The translations under genes and the position numbers were made by a program. DNA of 64,000 bases, from positions 19,883,994-19,947,993 of the forward strand of contig CM055614.1 in assembly GCA_029379385.1 (NCBI GenBank), given 5' to 3'. The DNA comes from Quillaja saponaria (taxonomy: Eukaryota; Streptophyta; Magnoliopsida; Fabales; Quillajaceae). The notes below the pieces were generated by a model, which ran no database searches, had not been told where the DNA came from, and saw only the letters and a program-made list of their open reading frames with translations. Shown one piece after another: positions 38,405 to 50,733 of the stretch; positions within the stretch are counted from its first letter, which is position 1, and each line of letters starts with the position of its first letter.

Positions 38405-38717
38405 TCTATCTGTACTATTATAAAATAGAGAAAATTCTTATATGCCCTCCTATCTATTAAATAACCCAAGGAGTTAGCCTGATGGTCAATGAGGTATGCT
38501 TCATTCATTGATTATCTGGATTCAAAGTTCCTTAGGGGAGGCCCAGACACACCTGACGTTATAAAAATAATAATAATAATAAAAAATGAAATATTTTAAC
38601 TTATTAATAACTATTCCACATCACTCTCACTAACACACTAACTTCAACCAAAAAATTTATATTTGTGAAAAAAGTTATTCAACATGTGCTTAATTTTTAA
38701 CCCATGCATGTGGCTAG
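38405..38717 (+). mobile_element. Short Helitron-like element
   Basis: It starts TCTATCTGTACTATTATAAA after an A. It ends CCCATGCATGTGGCTAG before a T, matching the TC...CTAG ends and A/T insertion site of plant Helitrons. The terminal palindrome lies closer to CTAG than usual. The element is non-coding and contains the SINE-like segment below. Confidence 0.4.
38465..38590 (+). repeat. tRNA-derived SINE-like segment
   Basis: GGAGTTAGCCTGATGGTCAA resembles an RNA polymerase III A box, and GGATTCAAAGTTCC about 45 bases later resembles a B box. An (ATA)n tail follows. This is the usual plan of a plant SINE. Confidence 0.5.
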
Positions 38718-38833
38718 TATATAAAATCAGAGAGGTGACTTTTTTTTTTCAAATTTTTCATAATTAAATTTTATGAAAAATCAATCAGCATCATGATCAT
38801 GTGAAATAACCACTTGAAGTATATATATATATA

Positions 38834-39107
38834 TCTACATTTATATTATTATAAAAGCCAAAAAGGTCATTGTACACATTTAAATTATTTAAAAAATAAA
38901 TCAATTAATAAAATCTATTTAATAATTACAAAATAGTAATCTCTACACTTTCTACTCTCCTACTCTCTCCCATCCCTCACTCTTCTACTCTTTTCCATCC
39001 TCTTACTTTTCTACTCTCTCTTACCCTTTAATATATAAATATTTTTTATAAAATTAAATTAAAATACAATTTACAAACAACATGCACTTTGCATGCAGAC
39101 CACTAAT
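38834..39107 (+). mobile_element. Second short Helitron-like element
   Basis: It begins TCTACATTTATATTATTATA after an A. Near its end is a hairpin CATGCACTTTGCATG followed shortly by CACTAAT, which may be a mutated CTAGT. A tract rich in CTCTCCTACTC lies inside. The right edge is tentative. Confidence 0.35.
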
Positions 39108-39133
39108 GTATGTATAGAAATCCTAATAATATA

Positions 39134-40252
39134 TACCCATGTGTACGTAAGTTATAAATGTCCACTCTTTTAACGTAGACAAAAACCCATCTATAATATC
39201 TTTTTATTGCAATTTAAAAATAAGGGTATATAAGTAATTTAATTAAAAACTCACAAATCCAAGATTTTTAATTCCAATGTAATTTTCTCTCTCCTTGCTC
39301 ATTCATCAATTTTCTATTTCCCTGATTTGATCCCCACCTCCATTTGAAAGAACAACTCTAGAAGAAAGATCTATTCTTCTCAAATTTTCTTGTCTCTTCC
39401 TAGTTGGGAGCTCCAACGTCGCCCTCCATCTCTCACAGTCTCCTCAAATTAGATCCTCATCTCCTCTTTTCCTTTTTCATCCCTACATTAATCTTGTGAT
39501 TTCTCATTATCTCCTAGTTGATTCATAAAATGGAAACTGGAATATTACAACATGGCTATACCCATTTCTAATGTTTTAATAGGTTTATTTCACAATTATA
39601 AGAATTGTGAAAATAAATATAGTATTCTTGTTAATTTTAAATAATTAACTTTTCAGGAAGCTTTCTTGTCATCTTGCCGAAAATGATCTAGCAATGACGC
39701 GTAGAACTTGTAATTTCTCTTGGCTATCAATTTCAGCTGTGCCACATATGTATTGTTTGGTTTCCAAATAGGAATTTACCCTTCTACTTATAAGTTTTCT
39801 TAGGACAAACTATATCAGTTCATATACTAAACCAGGAGTAATAATTTCAACATCCGTCAAGATGCAACAGCCACAACCCACTTAATAAGCGTCTCTTATG
39901 GTCGTAGCTATTTCCAAATGTATAAAATTAAATAGAACTTGAAATTAGAAGAATAGTGGGGTAAAAAGTGAGATGCGGGAGAAGAGAAATGAGGATCTGA
40001 TTTGATGAGAGAGTGAGAGATAAAAGGGGAGGTTGGAGCACCGATCTGACCAGGAAAAGAAAGATAATTTGAGTGGAAGACCTCTTTCTTTGGAGAGAGA
40101 GAAATTTACATTGAAATTCAAAACCTTGGATTTGTGACTTTTTAATTAAATTATTAATATACTCTTATTTTTAAGTTGCAATAAAAGGATATAGATAGTT
40201 TTTTTGTCCACTTTAAAAAAAATAAACATTCATAACTTACACACATATGGAT
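39134..40252. repeat. Imperfect inverted repeat, about 300-bp arms
   Basis: The arm at about 39134-39480 recurs as its reverse complement at about 39950-40252, with roughly 470 bp between. Matching landmarks are GTACGTAAGTTATAAATG against CATTCATAACTTACACAC, and the TCTCCTCAAATTAGATCC tract against GGATCTGATTTGATGAGA. This may be two elements inserted head to head or a transposon with long inverted ends. Confidence 0.65.
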
Positions 40253-41040
40253 GTTTTTTAATGAAAATATTGTGAAAGTAATGGTTAAAAATATATTCAA
40301 AATGAAAGACGAAAAGATTTTTCAAATATTTTCTCAACTAAATTTTATGAAAAATAAATAAACATCATACTCATCATAATAAATAATTACTTAGCTATTA
40401 ATTTATTATCATATCAATAATTAAGCTTCAAATTAATTTTTATAATTTAATTGTCCAATGGCATTACATAAGCACCAATTTGGCACTTTAATTAATTGTG
40501 GGTGTGGTCAAGTTTAAGGCTGACTGGATTGTGTATGTGACAAAATTACCATCTGGTCTAAATTTATTGGCTGACTCCAAGAATGATGTGGTGAAGTCAC
40601 TTTATGTAAATTTTTCTATGCAAAGTTCAACTATACCATATAAGGTGACACACGTCACAACAATTTGCATTGCAAGTAATTTTTTGTAAAAATTAATAAA
40701 ACAATGTATATATATATACATTAAATTTTGAAAGAAAAAGCATAAAATACATCTAAATTAACATATTTTTCAAAAACTATAAAATAAAACTCTAATAATG
40801 TATCTTTATCATAAACTTTTAAGCTAGATATTTATTGCAAAATTAACTAACATATAAAAATATAAAAGAGCACTTAACTACAAAATTAACTAAAAGTTTG
40901 TTAGTGTAGTGATAAGACAAGATTGTATTAATTCGAACTGTAACTGTCACTATTAAACTTTGCATGAGTTTACTTTGCCAGTCCCAAGTCTAGGTAAAGG
41001 AGGAGTTTGCAATAGATTGACAACCAGCATAAAACTAGTA
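40253..41040. other. AT-rich region, no gene supported
   Basis: The short open frame at about 40498-40689 has no recognisable domain. The stretch around 40310-40390 is a direct repeat of 38740-38815, so it also belongs to the transposon debris. Confidence 0.4.
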
Positions 41041-41049
41041 AAACCATAT

Positions 41050-41865
41050 AAGATGAATCCTATAGAATATTCATTAGGGCGTAACCCTCTTAGCGACGCA
41101 TTGCATCAAACCTCGGGTGTAGTAAGAAATGAGCAAGGATTGAGTTGTTACATCCTTAGTAGCATGCCACATCGTTGCCTAGGTGTGGTGCAAAATAAGC
41201 AATGGTTCTCGCATCGAGGGTGAGTGTGGATAAAGAAGTTAGTCCAAGAGAAGATTCGCATAGCTACTTGGAGCATAGGGACTCTTATGGGTTAATTGAG
41301 AGAGCTAGTAGATACCATAACTAAAAGGAGGATCAATATTGCTTGCTTGTAAAAAACTAAGTGGGTAAGATAAAAGGGTAGAGAGATAAAGAGAACAAGA
41401 TTCAAGATGTGATATACTGGTAAGAATAGAAATAAGAATTGATTTGCGATTATTGTAGATAAAAATTTCAAGGATGAGGTTGTAGAAATAAAGAGGAAAG
41501 GTGATAGAATAATTTTAATAAAATTGATGATAGATGATGAGGCCTTTAATGTTATTAGTATCTATGCCCCACAAATAGGACTATAAGAAACTACGGAGAA
41601 GACATTTTAGGAAGACTTAGATGAGATAGTTCAAGAAATATCGTTAGGAGATAAACTTTTTATTAGAGGAGATTTGAACGGTCATGTAAGAAGTACTAAC
41701 AAGGGTTTCGAGAGAATACATGGGGGTTATGGTTATGGAGATAAGAATAAGGGTGAAGAGTCTATTTTGGATTTTACGATTGGATACGACTTGAGGTGTT
41801 ATCTATGCAAGGTTCCTGAAGTTAAAGCATTATTCCAATCCTTAGAATTAGGCAATCCTTCCTAA
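41050..41865 (+). pseudogene. LINE (non-LTR retrotransposon) endonuclease relic
   Basis: From about 41440 the frames contain NVISIYAPQIG and then a RGDLNGHVRSTNKGFERIHG stretch, followed by GYGYGDKNKGEESILDF. These are landmarks of the N-terminal apurinic-like endonuclease of plant L1-type LINEs. Stop codons interrupt the frame, and no reverse transcriptase follows. The upstream part to about 41050 is probably the element's leader. Confidence 0.75.
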
Positions 41866-41997
41866 CCCTTTGATTTTTTTTTCCCATCTTCTTCTTCTTC
41901 TTCATTTTTATCTTCACCTTCACCTTCTTCTTCTTCTTTATTTTCACCTTCATCTTTTTTTTACTTGGCTTAAACCATTTCCTAATACCCAACATCT

Positions 41998-42285
41998 TCT
42001 TCTTTCATTGCATCAAAAGCTTTTCAGAACTCAATGGTGCTATCAAGCATCAAATAAGTTGAGTTCCATCTAGTTAGAACATCAAGGCACACAGACTTTT
42101 TGCTTTGCACTTTCCCACTCTCCACAAACTTGGCAAATCTTGCACTCCTAGAAGGAGAAGACCTAAAATAATTTATGGCATTCTGAATTACAACAATTAA
42201 AGGCTACAATTCCTTTGATTCCATCTAAAACAACTAAGTTCAAAATATGAGCACAACATCTTATATTCTTTACAGCTTTTCAGCT
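41998..42285 (-). pseudogene. hAT-family transposase fragment
   Basis: On the minus strand the frame reads NIRCCAHILNLVVLDGIKG, then after interruptions WESAKQK and a final MELN. The CCAHILNL motif and the later tryptophan motif are typical of the plant hAT (Ac/RICESLEEPER) transposase core. It is short and stop-riddled, with no dimerisation domain visible. Confidence 0.6.
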
Positions 42286-43409
42286 TCTATACTTTGATTG
42301 TATATTGACTTTGATTTCAGAGTTTTCACAAGTCTAAAAGGACCCCACCCCTTTACGAGTTAACTACATAGATAACACCTCAAATTCAGTTTTAACAAGA
42401 ACTAAAAACTTCCAAACCAATCAAATTAATAAAACAAATATGCTAGATGATACAGTGGAGGGCATCAATACAAATGAGTAAGAAACAACCAACCAACAAA
42501 TGAGAACGAACACTTACAAAATAACAAGAAAATTGATATTTCAAACCCAAATGATTTTTTTTGGAAAGTTACTTAGTATCGATGACCAAATATTTTGTTG
42601 GGTTTAAGTTTTAACCTCTATCATTCCGATTACATCCTAGATGAGAAAGTGAGGAGACATTAATACAATTTAAGATAAGAATTATCATGAGAAGATTGAG
42701 AGATTGTTTGAATAAACTGAATACGGAATTTGAAGGAGTTAGAAATAATGGAAGAGATAATTCAATTATTGTGGTCTAATTTCATTATATACAAAAAGCT
42801 TTAATATTTAGAACTAATAATGTTACATATATATTAATGAGGTATATTTTGTTCCTGGAAAATGAAATGATCCAATACTCATTATTATAAGGAACTAGAT
42901 GAATTCGTCTCGTGATGTACGGGCCGGGATGCTTTATTTATTTATTTTTAAAAAAAATTTAAATGTATAATATTTTTGTATGAGATTATAAAATTATATA
43001 TAATTTTTGATGTTATATGTACCTTTATATATTTTATTTTTACAGAATTATTATAAATAATTTATTTCTAAATACTCTTGACCCGTGCAATGAATATGTT
43101 AATTTATTTATCTTTTATTTTATTTGTGTATTACTTAAAATTATCACATGACACCACTAAAATATAATTCAAACATTTTAGTAGCACATTTTACATATTT
43201 GTCAATAACAACTGACAATTAATAATAATTAGATAAAACTATGAACTATCAGTAATTCATCCATAATTTGTGTCAAATAATTTTTTCCTGAAAATTTTTA
43301 TCCTTCCATATCATTTTCTTTCTTTATATATATTAACCATATGTTATTTTATCACTAACTATCAATAATTACTAAAATAATTAATCCAATGCATAATTCA
43401 ATCCCTAAG

Positions 43410-43960
43410 ATCCATTCTTACAGATTTTCACTCTATAAAACCCAATTTTTTCTAAGATTCATTGCTCAATTTTGCATGCTCTGCTCCCAAAAAAAAAAAA
43501 AAAAAGAGAGAGAGAAACTTTCGAGGGCAGATCCGGATTGGTTGGTCCGTAAAGTCAAGGGGGAGGCGGGATAAATGAAATAAAATAATATACTGGTGCT
43601 ATTATAGAATCTTATGAATCACGCATGGCACACTTACAGCTACAGCGTGTTTGCCAAGGAGAAAGGCAAATCTCCTCGTTCGGGTCAACACCAAGGCAAG
43701 ATCGATTTCAGTAAAAATCCGAACCCAATTGCAGTCAGAAAGCCCTTCCTCCAAGAAATTCAATAGCAGCTCTTCCTCCAACGGATTCAACGGCATCGGA
43801 CTCGTTGGCAGCAACAGCAGCTAAGATTGCATTGGCCTGGCTTCCATGTCCTTCTTTTTCACCTAAGGGTCCAAACCTTGATCCATTGGGGTAGGAATAA
43901 GACTCATAAATGGCTTGAGATATGAGGCAGCCAGCCACTCTTCCAAGCTAATGTGCCCAG
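43410..43960 (-). pseudogene. Captured gene-like fragment within the Helitron candidate
   Basis: This stretch is richer in G and C than its surroundings and interrupts the repeat units. On the minus strand an open frame at 43735-43938 encodes MAGCLISQAIYESYSYPNGS, then an alanine-rich stretch. A possible splice acceptor lies just upstream and a second overlapping frame at 43602-43814. I do not recognise the protein family. The fragment is most simply a partial gene picked up by the element. Confidence 0.45.
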
Positions 43961-43962
43961 GT

Positions 43963-44960
43963 ACTCAATTAATTTATTCCTATGTTAAAAATAGTGTAAC
44001 TCATTTTTAATTCATTGATAGCTTATTGCTATCAATTTGTCATAATTAATTTATTAGTCATTTGTGTCACTAATTTTTGTCCGAAAATTTTCTTCATCCA
44101 TATGTTTACATTCCTAATATTACTCATATTTAATTTACTATACCAATAACTATTAAAATTACTAAATTTATTAGGTCAATGCATGAATCAATACTCAATT
44201 AATTCATTCCCTATATTAATTATCTTTAAAAAACAAACTACTTATTTCTAATTCATCTGCAAATTATTACTATTAGTTTGTCATAATTAATTTATTTTTA
44301 ATTTCTGCTACTAATTATTGCTTGGAAATTTTCTTCTTCCATATGTTTTCATTCCTTATATTAATCATATTTTACTGTACCAATATACTATTAAAAATTG
44401 CTGCATTAATTAGGTCAATACTCAATTAATTTATTCCCTATATTAATTACATTTTTTTTCTAAAAAAAACTACTCATTTCTAATTCATCTGCAAATTACT
44501 ACTATTAGTTTGTCATAATTAATTTTTTGTTAATTTCTATCACTAATTTTTTCCTGAAAATTTTCTTCTTCCATACATTTTCATTCCTTATATTAATATA
44601 TTTTACTGTACCAATTACTATTAAATATTGCTACATTAATTAGGTCAATGAATGAATCAATACTCAATTAATTTATTCCCTATATTAATTATATTTTTTT
44701 TCTAAAAAAAACTACTCATTTCTAATTCAGCCGTAAATTACTACTATTATTTGTCATAATTAATTTATTATTAATTTCTGCCACTAATGTTTGCATGAAA
44801 ATTTTCTTCTTCCATTCATTTCATTCCTTATATTAATCATATTTTATTGAATCAATAACTATTAATAATTACTACAATAATTAGGTCAATACATGACTCA
44901 TTTTTAATTTCATCCATAATGTGTATAATTAATTTATTCCCTATATTAATTAATTATAAT
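43963..44960. repeat. Tandem repeat of about 210-250 bp units
   Basis: The phrase ACTCAATTAATTTATTCC or a close relative occurs at about 43963, 44202, 44411, 44660 and 44930. Between them TTTGTCATAATTAATTT and TTTTCTTCTTCCATA recur in the same order. A related unit lies at about 43240-43400, on the other side of the captured fragment. Confidence 0.8.
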
Positions 44961-45765
44961 TAAAATAATATTTATTAGATATGATTACAATTTTGATAGG
45001 TAAAGCATTACCTAAAAAACTTTAATAAATACGAAAAATCATCACATAATCAAGTTATAGAGATTTTGAGAGATTTATGTTTTTCAAACTAAAATTTATT
45101 AAATATGATTACAATTTTAAGAGATTTTAGGAGTTGCCTGAAATTTTTTAATAGATACGAAAAATATCATCTAATTAAATTTTATATTAATTTTAATCTA
45201 GAAAAGTTTGAACTAATAAAGTTTGAAAGGTTTTCTTGTAATTGGAAATTAATGTACATATATAGATTTTAAAAAGTTTTAGGAATTATACGGAAAATTT
45301 TAATAAATAAGAGAAAATCATTACCAACTTAACTTATGCATTAACTTCAAAATATAATTGTTTGGGTTTTTTTTTTTTTTTTTTTCTTTTTTTTTTTATG
45401 TTATAATTGTTAATTGTACATTCTTTTATGATTTTATTAAATATTATTTAATTTTTTTGCTTAATTTTTTATTTCAAAGTATCTTTTAATTTATGAGATT
45501 ATAATAATAATAATAAAATCACACTGTGTTTTTTAATTTTTAATTTTTTAATTTTATTTAATTAATATTTTTATATATTTTATTTTAAAATAATTACTTT
45601 TAAATTATTTATTTTTAAAAAGAATAATGGAAAAAGTATAAATTATATTTATAGCCTTGACTTTTAAATAAATTTGAATGACGGATGAAAAATGTAAACC
45701 AAATTTTTGGAGAAATGAAGTTAGAGTTCATAAGAAAAACATTAAAATAGAATTATTAATATAGA

Positions 45766-47540
45766 TAAGATACATGAGTCACCTTTACCCTCTTAGCAAT
45801 ACACAACTATATTGATAAATCTTAATAGCCTAATGTTCTATGCTTGTCTGTCATTAATTTGGCAAGATTTCCAGTTGTCTTTTTCAGCATGCTTTTCAAT
45901 CATTATTGCAGAAAATGGTCTAGAGTTCAATCCCTCTCACCGGATTTGAGAGACCCAAAAGCTTTCACCTCCTTTTCTTTCACTTTGCCCTTGCATAAGT
46001 TTGGTTAACCAAAATTTCATGGTCATGAAGACATAGTCAAGTAATGGGAAGAAACTTGAGAAAAAGGAAGTGAGAATACAACATTTTTATTAGAATTCAT
46101 AGAGCCAGCATAAGTTTAGGTCACTGCAATTGACAACTAATGAAAAAATAAATGATTTGAGAAGAAAAAGTGAGAAGACATGAATGATTTGGGACCTTTT
46201 AAATTTTTTTCAAAAGCTGACGTTATAGAAAATTACTCTCTTACGTGTCAGCATTATATTTTCTTATTTTTCAAGTATTAATTTTATTATATATTATAGA
46301 TGATTTGAGAAGAAAAAGTGAGAAAACATGAATGATTTGGGATTTTATTTTTATTTTTTCAAAAGCTGATATGGCAAAAAATTACAGTCCTACGTGTCAG
46401 CATTTCATTTCCTCAAATTTCAAATATTAATTTTATTATATACTATAGATATGGTTTTTATGACTTAACATGTGTCTCAGTAAAAGACATTTTGTGTGAA
46501 GTTTCTTAAGTTCATTTGGTAATAAAGGATTTTAAATGTGTTACGTGGCATATTTAAAAGTGTCACATATCATAACCGAAATCAAATCTTCTAGTTTAAT
46601 ATATTTATATATAATTTAGTATAAAAATAATTATAAACATATTTTTGAAAGGTATTTTAGATTTTCAACCAAATGTACCTCATAGACTGAGATTTGAGAT
46701 TTGATTAATATCATATATGTTGGTGTGGGAGTAACAAACACTAAATCAGGGATTTTTATGGTCAGAATGACATCGGTAGTATAAGCAACTTGATGTAGGT
46801 ATACTTGATTAATTGAGATTTGGAATTCGAACTAATCTCGATCTCATTAGAAATACATCATGTACTTTCAATATAGCCCTAGCAAATTCATCCACAAGAA
46901 AATAAAATAGAAACGAACAGAAGAAGAATAAAAGAAAATTGCTTTTATGGTAGTTAAACTTCTAAGTATTCCCACACAAAAAAAACAAAAAAAACAAAAG
47001 AAAAAGAAAAAAAAAAGTAAAATTCTTGAAAAAGAAAGTTATAGGAATACTTTTAGGCATTCCAAAACAGAGAAATCAGCTTATAGACAGAACAAAATTT
47101 AGTGCTGTTACTATGCAATAATATTATCCCAGAATCTACAGCACACAAGAAGACCCATTTGCAAAATAAAATGTTTTAATACACTCAAACACGACAGAGG
47201 TAAGCAATACTCCCAAAGATCTTGAGTTCCAAGCATTCATCTGCTTTCAAAAAGCTTTAGATTTGAGACATTGTTCTTACATGTAATTTCTCATCAATGA
47301 TGGAAATAAAAACTATTGGCCAATCAATTTCCAAAAGAAGTATTAGATTCTCGAATCTCAAATAGATGAAAGGACAGGATCAAAGGTCATATCTATTGAT
47401 ATGCTTACTGCTTCTTTGATCTTAACTGCAGTGAAGTCCGGCAAGAGAAAGCAAAATGCATCATTTAGTGAAGTGTGGAAGTGTTGATGTGAGATGGAAT
47501 ATATAATCATGTTTGTTCCATTTTTGGAGGGTGTAATATG
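45766..47540. other. Intergenic DNA upstream of the transporter gene
   Basis: Apart from the 148-bp tandem units, no gene or element is supported. The open frame at 47358-47573 on the minus strand lies in the presumed promoter region and shows no domain. Confidence 0.4.
46152..46449 (-). repeat. Two tandem Helitron-type 5' ends, 148-bp period
   Basis: GATTTGAGAAGAAAAAGTGA occurs at 46154 and 46302, a 148-bp period. Read on the minus strand each unit begins TCTATAATATATAATA or TCTATAGTATATAATA after an A and contains GCTGACACGTA, which are typical of plant Helitron 5' ends. No matching CTAG end was assigned. Confidence 0.5.
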
Positions 47541-47545
47541 TGTCC

Positions 47546-47552
47546 TATATAT
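47546..47552 (+). promoter_or_regulatory. Possible TATA box of the WAT1-related gene
   Basis: TATATAT within GTCCTATATATGG lies 75-81 bases before the start codon at 47627, a plausible distance for a plant core promoter. Confidence 0.4.
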
Positions 47553-47626
47553 GGAAGAACCCCAGCTGTTCAAAAGCAGTATAGTTCCAAGCTCAAGAAA
47601 ATAGAGAGAAAGGTAGAAACGACATA

Positions 47627-49269
47627 ATGATTTGTATTAGTAGCCAAAAACAATGGAAGCCAGTTTGTCTGTTGATTGTGATTAATTTTGCTTTAGGCTT
47701 GGTCAATTTATTATTGAAGAAGGTCCTTAATGGAGGAACAAACTCTTTGGTTATCGTAACATATCGGCAGTCAATTGCAGCTATTTTCTTGGCACCTATT
47801 GCATACTTCTATGAGAGGTAACATGTATCTACTTGAACCCTTCATTACGTGATTCCTTTCTTGCTGAACTATTTAAGTCATTATATGGTGACTTTGATGT
47901 GAACTCGAGTTTTTTGTTGACAAAATTTTGTTTTCTTGCAGGGAAAACAAACCCGAAGCTCGCATCATATGTCTCCTTTTCTTCAGTTCTCTTCTTGGGT
48001 TAGTACCCTATCCAAAAATACACAATGCTGCAGGGTTTTCATTTCTCTTGTTTATGCTACAATAACAATCAGTAGTGTCTGAAAGTATCTATTATCTTTT
48101 CAGTGTTACACTCACACAGTTATTGTTCCTTCTTGGGCTTCAATATACATCTGCTACCTTCGCCTTGTGCATTCATCAATATGGTGCCTGTTTACACATT
48201 CATACTGGCGCTACCATTTGGGTAAATCAAATGAATAATGCCACTTGATTATGAACTAATATAACTCTACCTAAGATGGTTGTGACCTTCTGGTATAATC
48301 TTTTCCAGTCTAGAGAACGTGTACCTGAAAAGCAAGAGTGGCAGAGCCAAAGTCTTGGGAACTTCTGTGTGCATTGGTGGAGCGTTACTCTTAATCCTTT
48401 ACAAAGGAAAGCCCTTAATCAACCCACAATCACAAGCTTCAATTCACTCAACGAACCAAGCTAGTACGCGAATGAGAAGGTCATCTGCCAATAAGTCAGA
48501 GAAGTGGGTTTTAGGTTCAGTTCTTCTGACTGCAGGCTCCATCTTGTGGTCCTCATGGTTCCTGATACAAGCAAAGATTAGCAAGAGATATCCATGCCAA
48601 TACTCTAGCACTTCCATTTTATCATTTTTTGGTGCCATTCAATCAGCCATTTTGAGTTTGATCATTACCAGGAATAATGCTGTGTGGGTTCTGAAGGGAA
48701 AGTTTGAGATATTAAGTATCATATATTCGGTAATTAAGTTTATTTTTTACATTTCTCGTTCAAATATAGATCATTTAGCATGCATTTCACCTAAATGAAC
48801 TTCTTATTCTGCAAAAGTTTTTATGGTCAATAGCATTTAAGCTTTTAAGATATGTCTGGTGATCACATGCAGGGAGCGGTGGGATCAGGCTTATGCTATG
48901 TGGGGATGTCATGGTGTGTCAAACAAAAGGGTCCTGTTTTCACTGCAGCATTCATCCCCCTTATAGAGCTATTTGTAGCCGTATTCGATTTCTCTATCCT
49001 ACAAGAAGACATTTACCTTGGAAGGTTGATATTTTGTTGATCCTCTGTATTCAATTCCTTTGCAGATTTAATAACTCTTCCTATTTCATCTCTTTCTGTT
49101 GCGCAGCGTTTTGGGTTCTATCTTGGTTATCCTTGGCATGTATCTTCTTCTATGGGGTAAAAGCAAAGAGACAGAAGAATGTGCACCAAAGGATTCCCAA
49201 ACAGCTCAAGTGGGGAATCAGCCAGTATCACAAGAAGTACCTATTACTGTCACTTCAAGGTGTCCTTGA
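47627..49269 (+). pseudogene. WAT1-related (MtN21/EamA) transporter, one frameshift
   Basis: WAT1-related proteins are ten-segment membrane transporters of the EamA/drug-metabolite superfamily; characterised members move auxin or amino acids. Six exons with good splice sites are visible: 47627-47817, 47942-47998, 48104-48221, 48309-48729, 48873-49024 and 49107-49269. The start, MICISSQKQWKPVCLLIV, and landmarks FINMVPVYTFILALPFG, LGTSVCIGGALLLILYKG and SWCVKQKGPVFTAAFIPL are typical. EamA domains lie at about residues 10-150 and 185-320. Exon lengths sum to 1,102, one more than 367 codons. The extra base is a T in exon 3 near 48170-48176, where the frame shifts before FINMVPV. All else is intact through the stop at 49267, so this is either a young pseudogene or a sequence error. 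The substrate cannot be told. Confidence 0.85.
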
Positions 49270-50733
49270 ATAAATTTTTTCGATCCTAAGATCTCATGAG
49301 AATGTCTGATCAACAGAGTGAACCAATTACCTGCTGGAGGCAGATAGAATCAAAGACGTTTTGATATTTCTGTAAGATTGAATACTATCAGTTTTGAAGT
49401 TAAGCTGTAAATGACATATCAGTTATTTAATCCTATGATTTTGATCTAAATTTCAAATATCACATACTTGGATTTGTTTAATTCTATGGATCTTATGTCA
49501 GATATAAAATTGAAGAAACACTGCAAATTAAAATGCACAATTAGGAGGAAAAATGATTTGGAGAGGAACAATGGTGGATCCAAAAAATTCAGCTGGTGGG
49601 GGTAAATATTTTTTTTTTTATATAAATAATAAATTAATTAAATATATGTTCATAAGTTTTTTGTTTTTTTAAAAATAAAATTTACTATCATATGGACATA
49701 TTTTTGTTTCACGAAATTAATAAACAACCTTACAATTCTAATTCCGATGAATCAAATTTCGATGATAATTTTTTATAAAAATATGATGAGAGAAAAATAG
49801 ATACCAAACTAATGAGTTTGATAGTTTCTAAAGACAATTATAATCAAAAGGCTAGAAGTTATTTTCTAATATTGGTAGAATACACTACTCATTTCTTAAT
49901 AATTGTAAAATACACTATGAAATTGGTTATTGAATGTTATGAGTTTAGTGAGAAAAATTATAAATAGACTAAGAAATTTGAATATGTTTTTTCTTACTAA
50001 ATTGTTAGATTGTTACTAAATTTTAAAGAATTAAGTGCCAAAATTTGAAATTTACATAGTATAATTTAACTCATATTAGTTTGATTTTTGTCCTGATAAA
50101 TTTATTGGTGTGATCAAATTGAAAACAATTAAAATCTGTGGGGGTAAGATTATATTTAACACTAAATGAGTGGGGGCAATATAAATTTTTTTTTGAAGGG
50201 TTTATATATAATTTTCAAAAACCGGTATGGTCAGTTTATCCCACGGGCTGGTGCCTACATCCCCCCGGATAGGAATCAGATAATTTAGAGTGGTTAAAAG
50301 ATGAAGCACCCACGCAGACAGCTAATGTAGTAAAGATTTTGTTTGTTTGTTACAAGTAGCAATATCACGATACTGATACCACTGGAAAAGATGTGATGTG
50401 GATTATCAAAGGTTTTAGTGATAGGAAGGTGAAGATGAAGATGACACAAATATATCTCATACCTGTAAAATAATTGAGTTATTGAAGTTTCTGAGAGTGT
50501 ACTACTTTTGGCAATTGAGGCACTGATTAATAAAATGATCCTTCACAATCAGGTATACTTCCCTGTACATTTGATATTTGTGCAATAGGCATCAATTTGT
50601 GTCACGTGAAGCATAAATAGCACGCTTTAATTATACCCACAAGCACCTTTAGTTTGATCAGCTGCTTACAGTAGTTATATGAACAAAAAAACAAAAGTAA
50701 TATAAACACCCACAAGGAAATTCATACATCTTC
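49270..50733. other. Intergenic DNA downstream of the transporter gene
   Basis: No gene is supported. From about 49570 to 50230 two GTGGGGG-type motifs (GGTGGGGGTAA and GAGTGGGGGCAA) frame an AT-rich stretch that may be a small transposon relic. Confidence 0.4.

Larger units (their letters stand above)
42895..45765 (-). mobile_element. Helitron candidate carrying unrelated sequence
   Basis: On the minus strand the block starts TCTATATTAATAATTC (45765) after an A. It ends CTAG (42895-42898) before a T, with a hairpin GCCCGTACATCACGAG about ten bases before CTAG. These are the three structural signs of a Helitron. The interior has no helicase or replication-initiator gene, so it would be non-autonomous. 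It holds a five-unit tandem repeat and, at 43410-43960, a much less AT-rich insert that looks captured from a gene. Confidence 0.6.

Noticed and set aside
41870..41960. CTT-rich open frame on the plus strand
   Set aside because: Simple-sequence composition; the informative coding signal nearby is the hAT fragment on the other strand.
47358..47573. Minus-strand frame of 71 codons
   Set aside because: It lies in the upstream region of the transporter gene and looks random.
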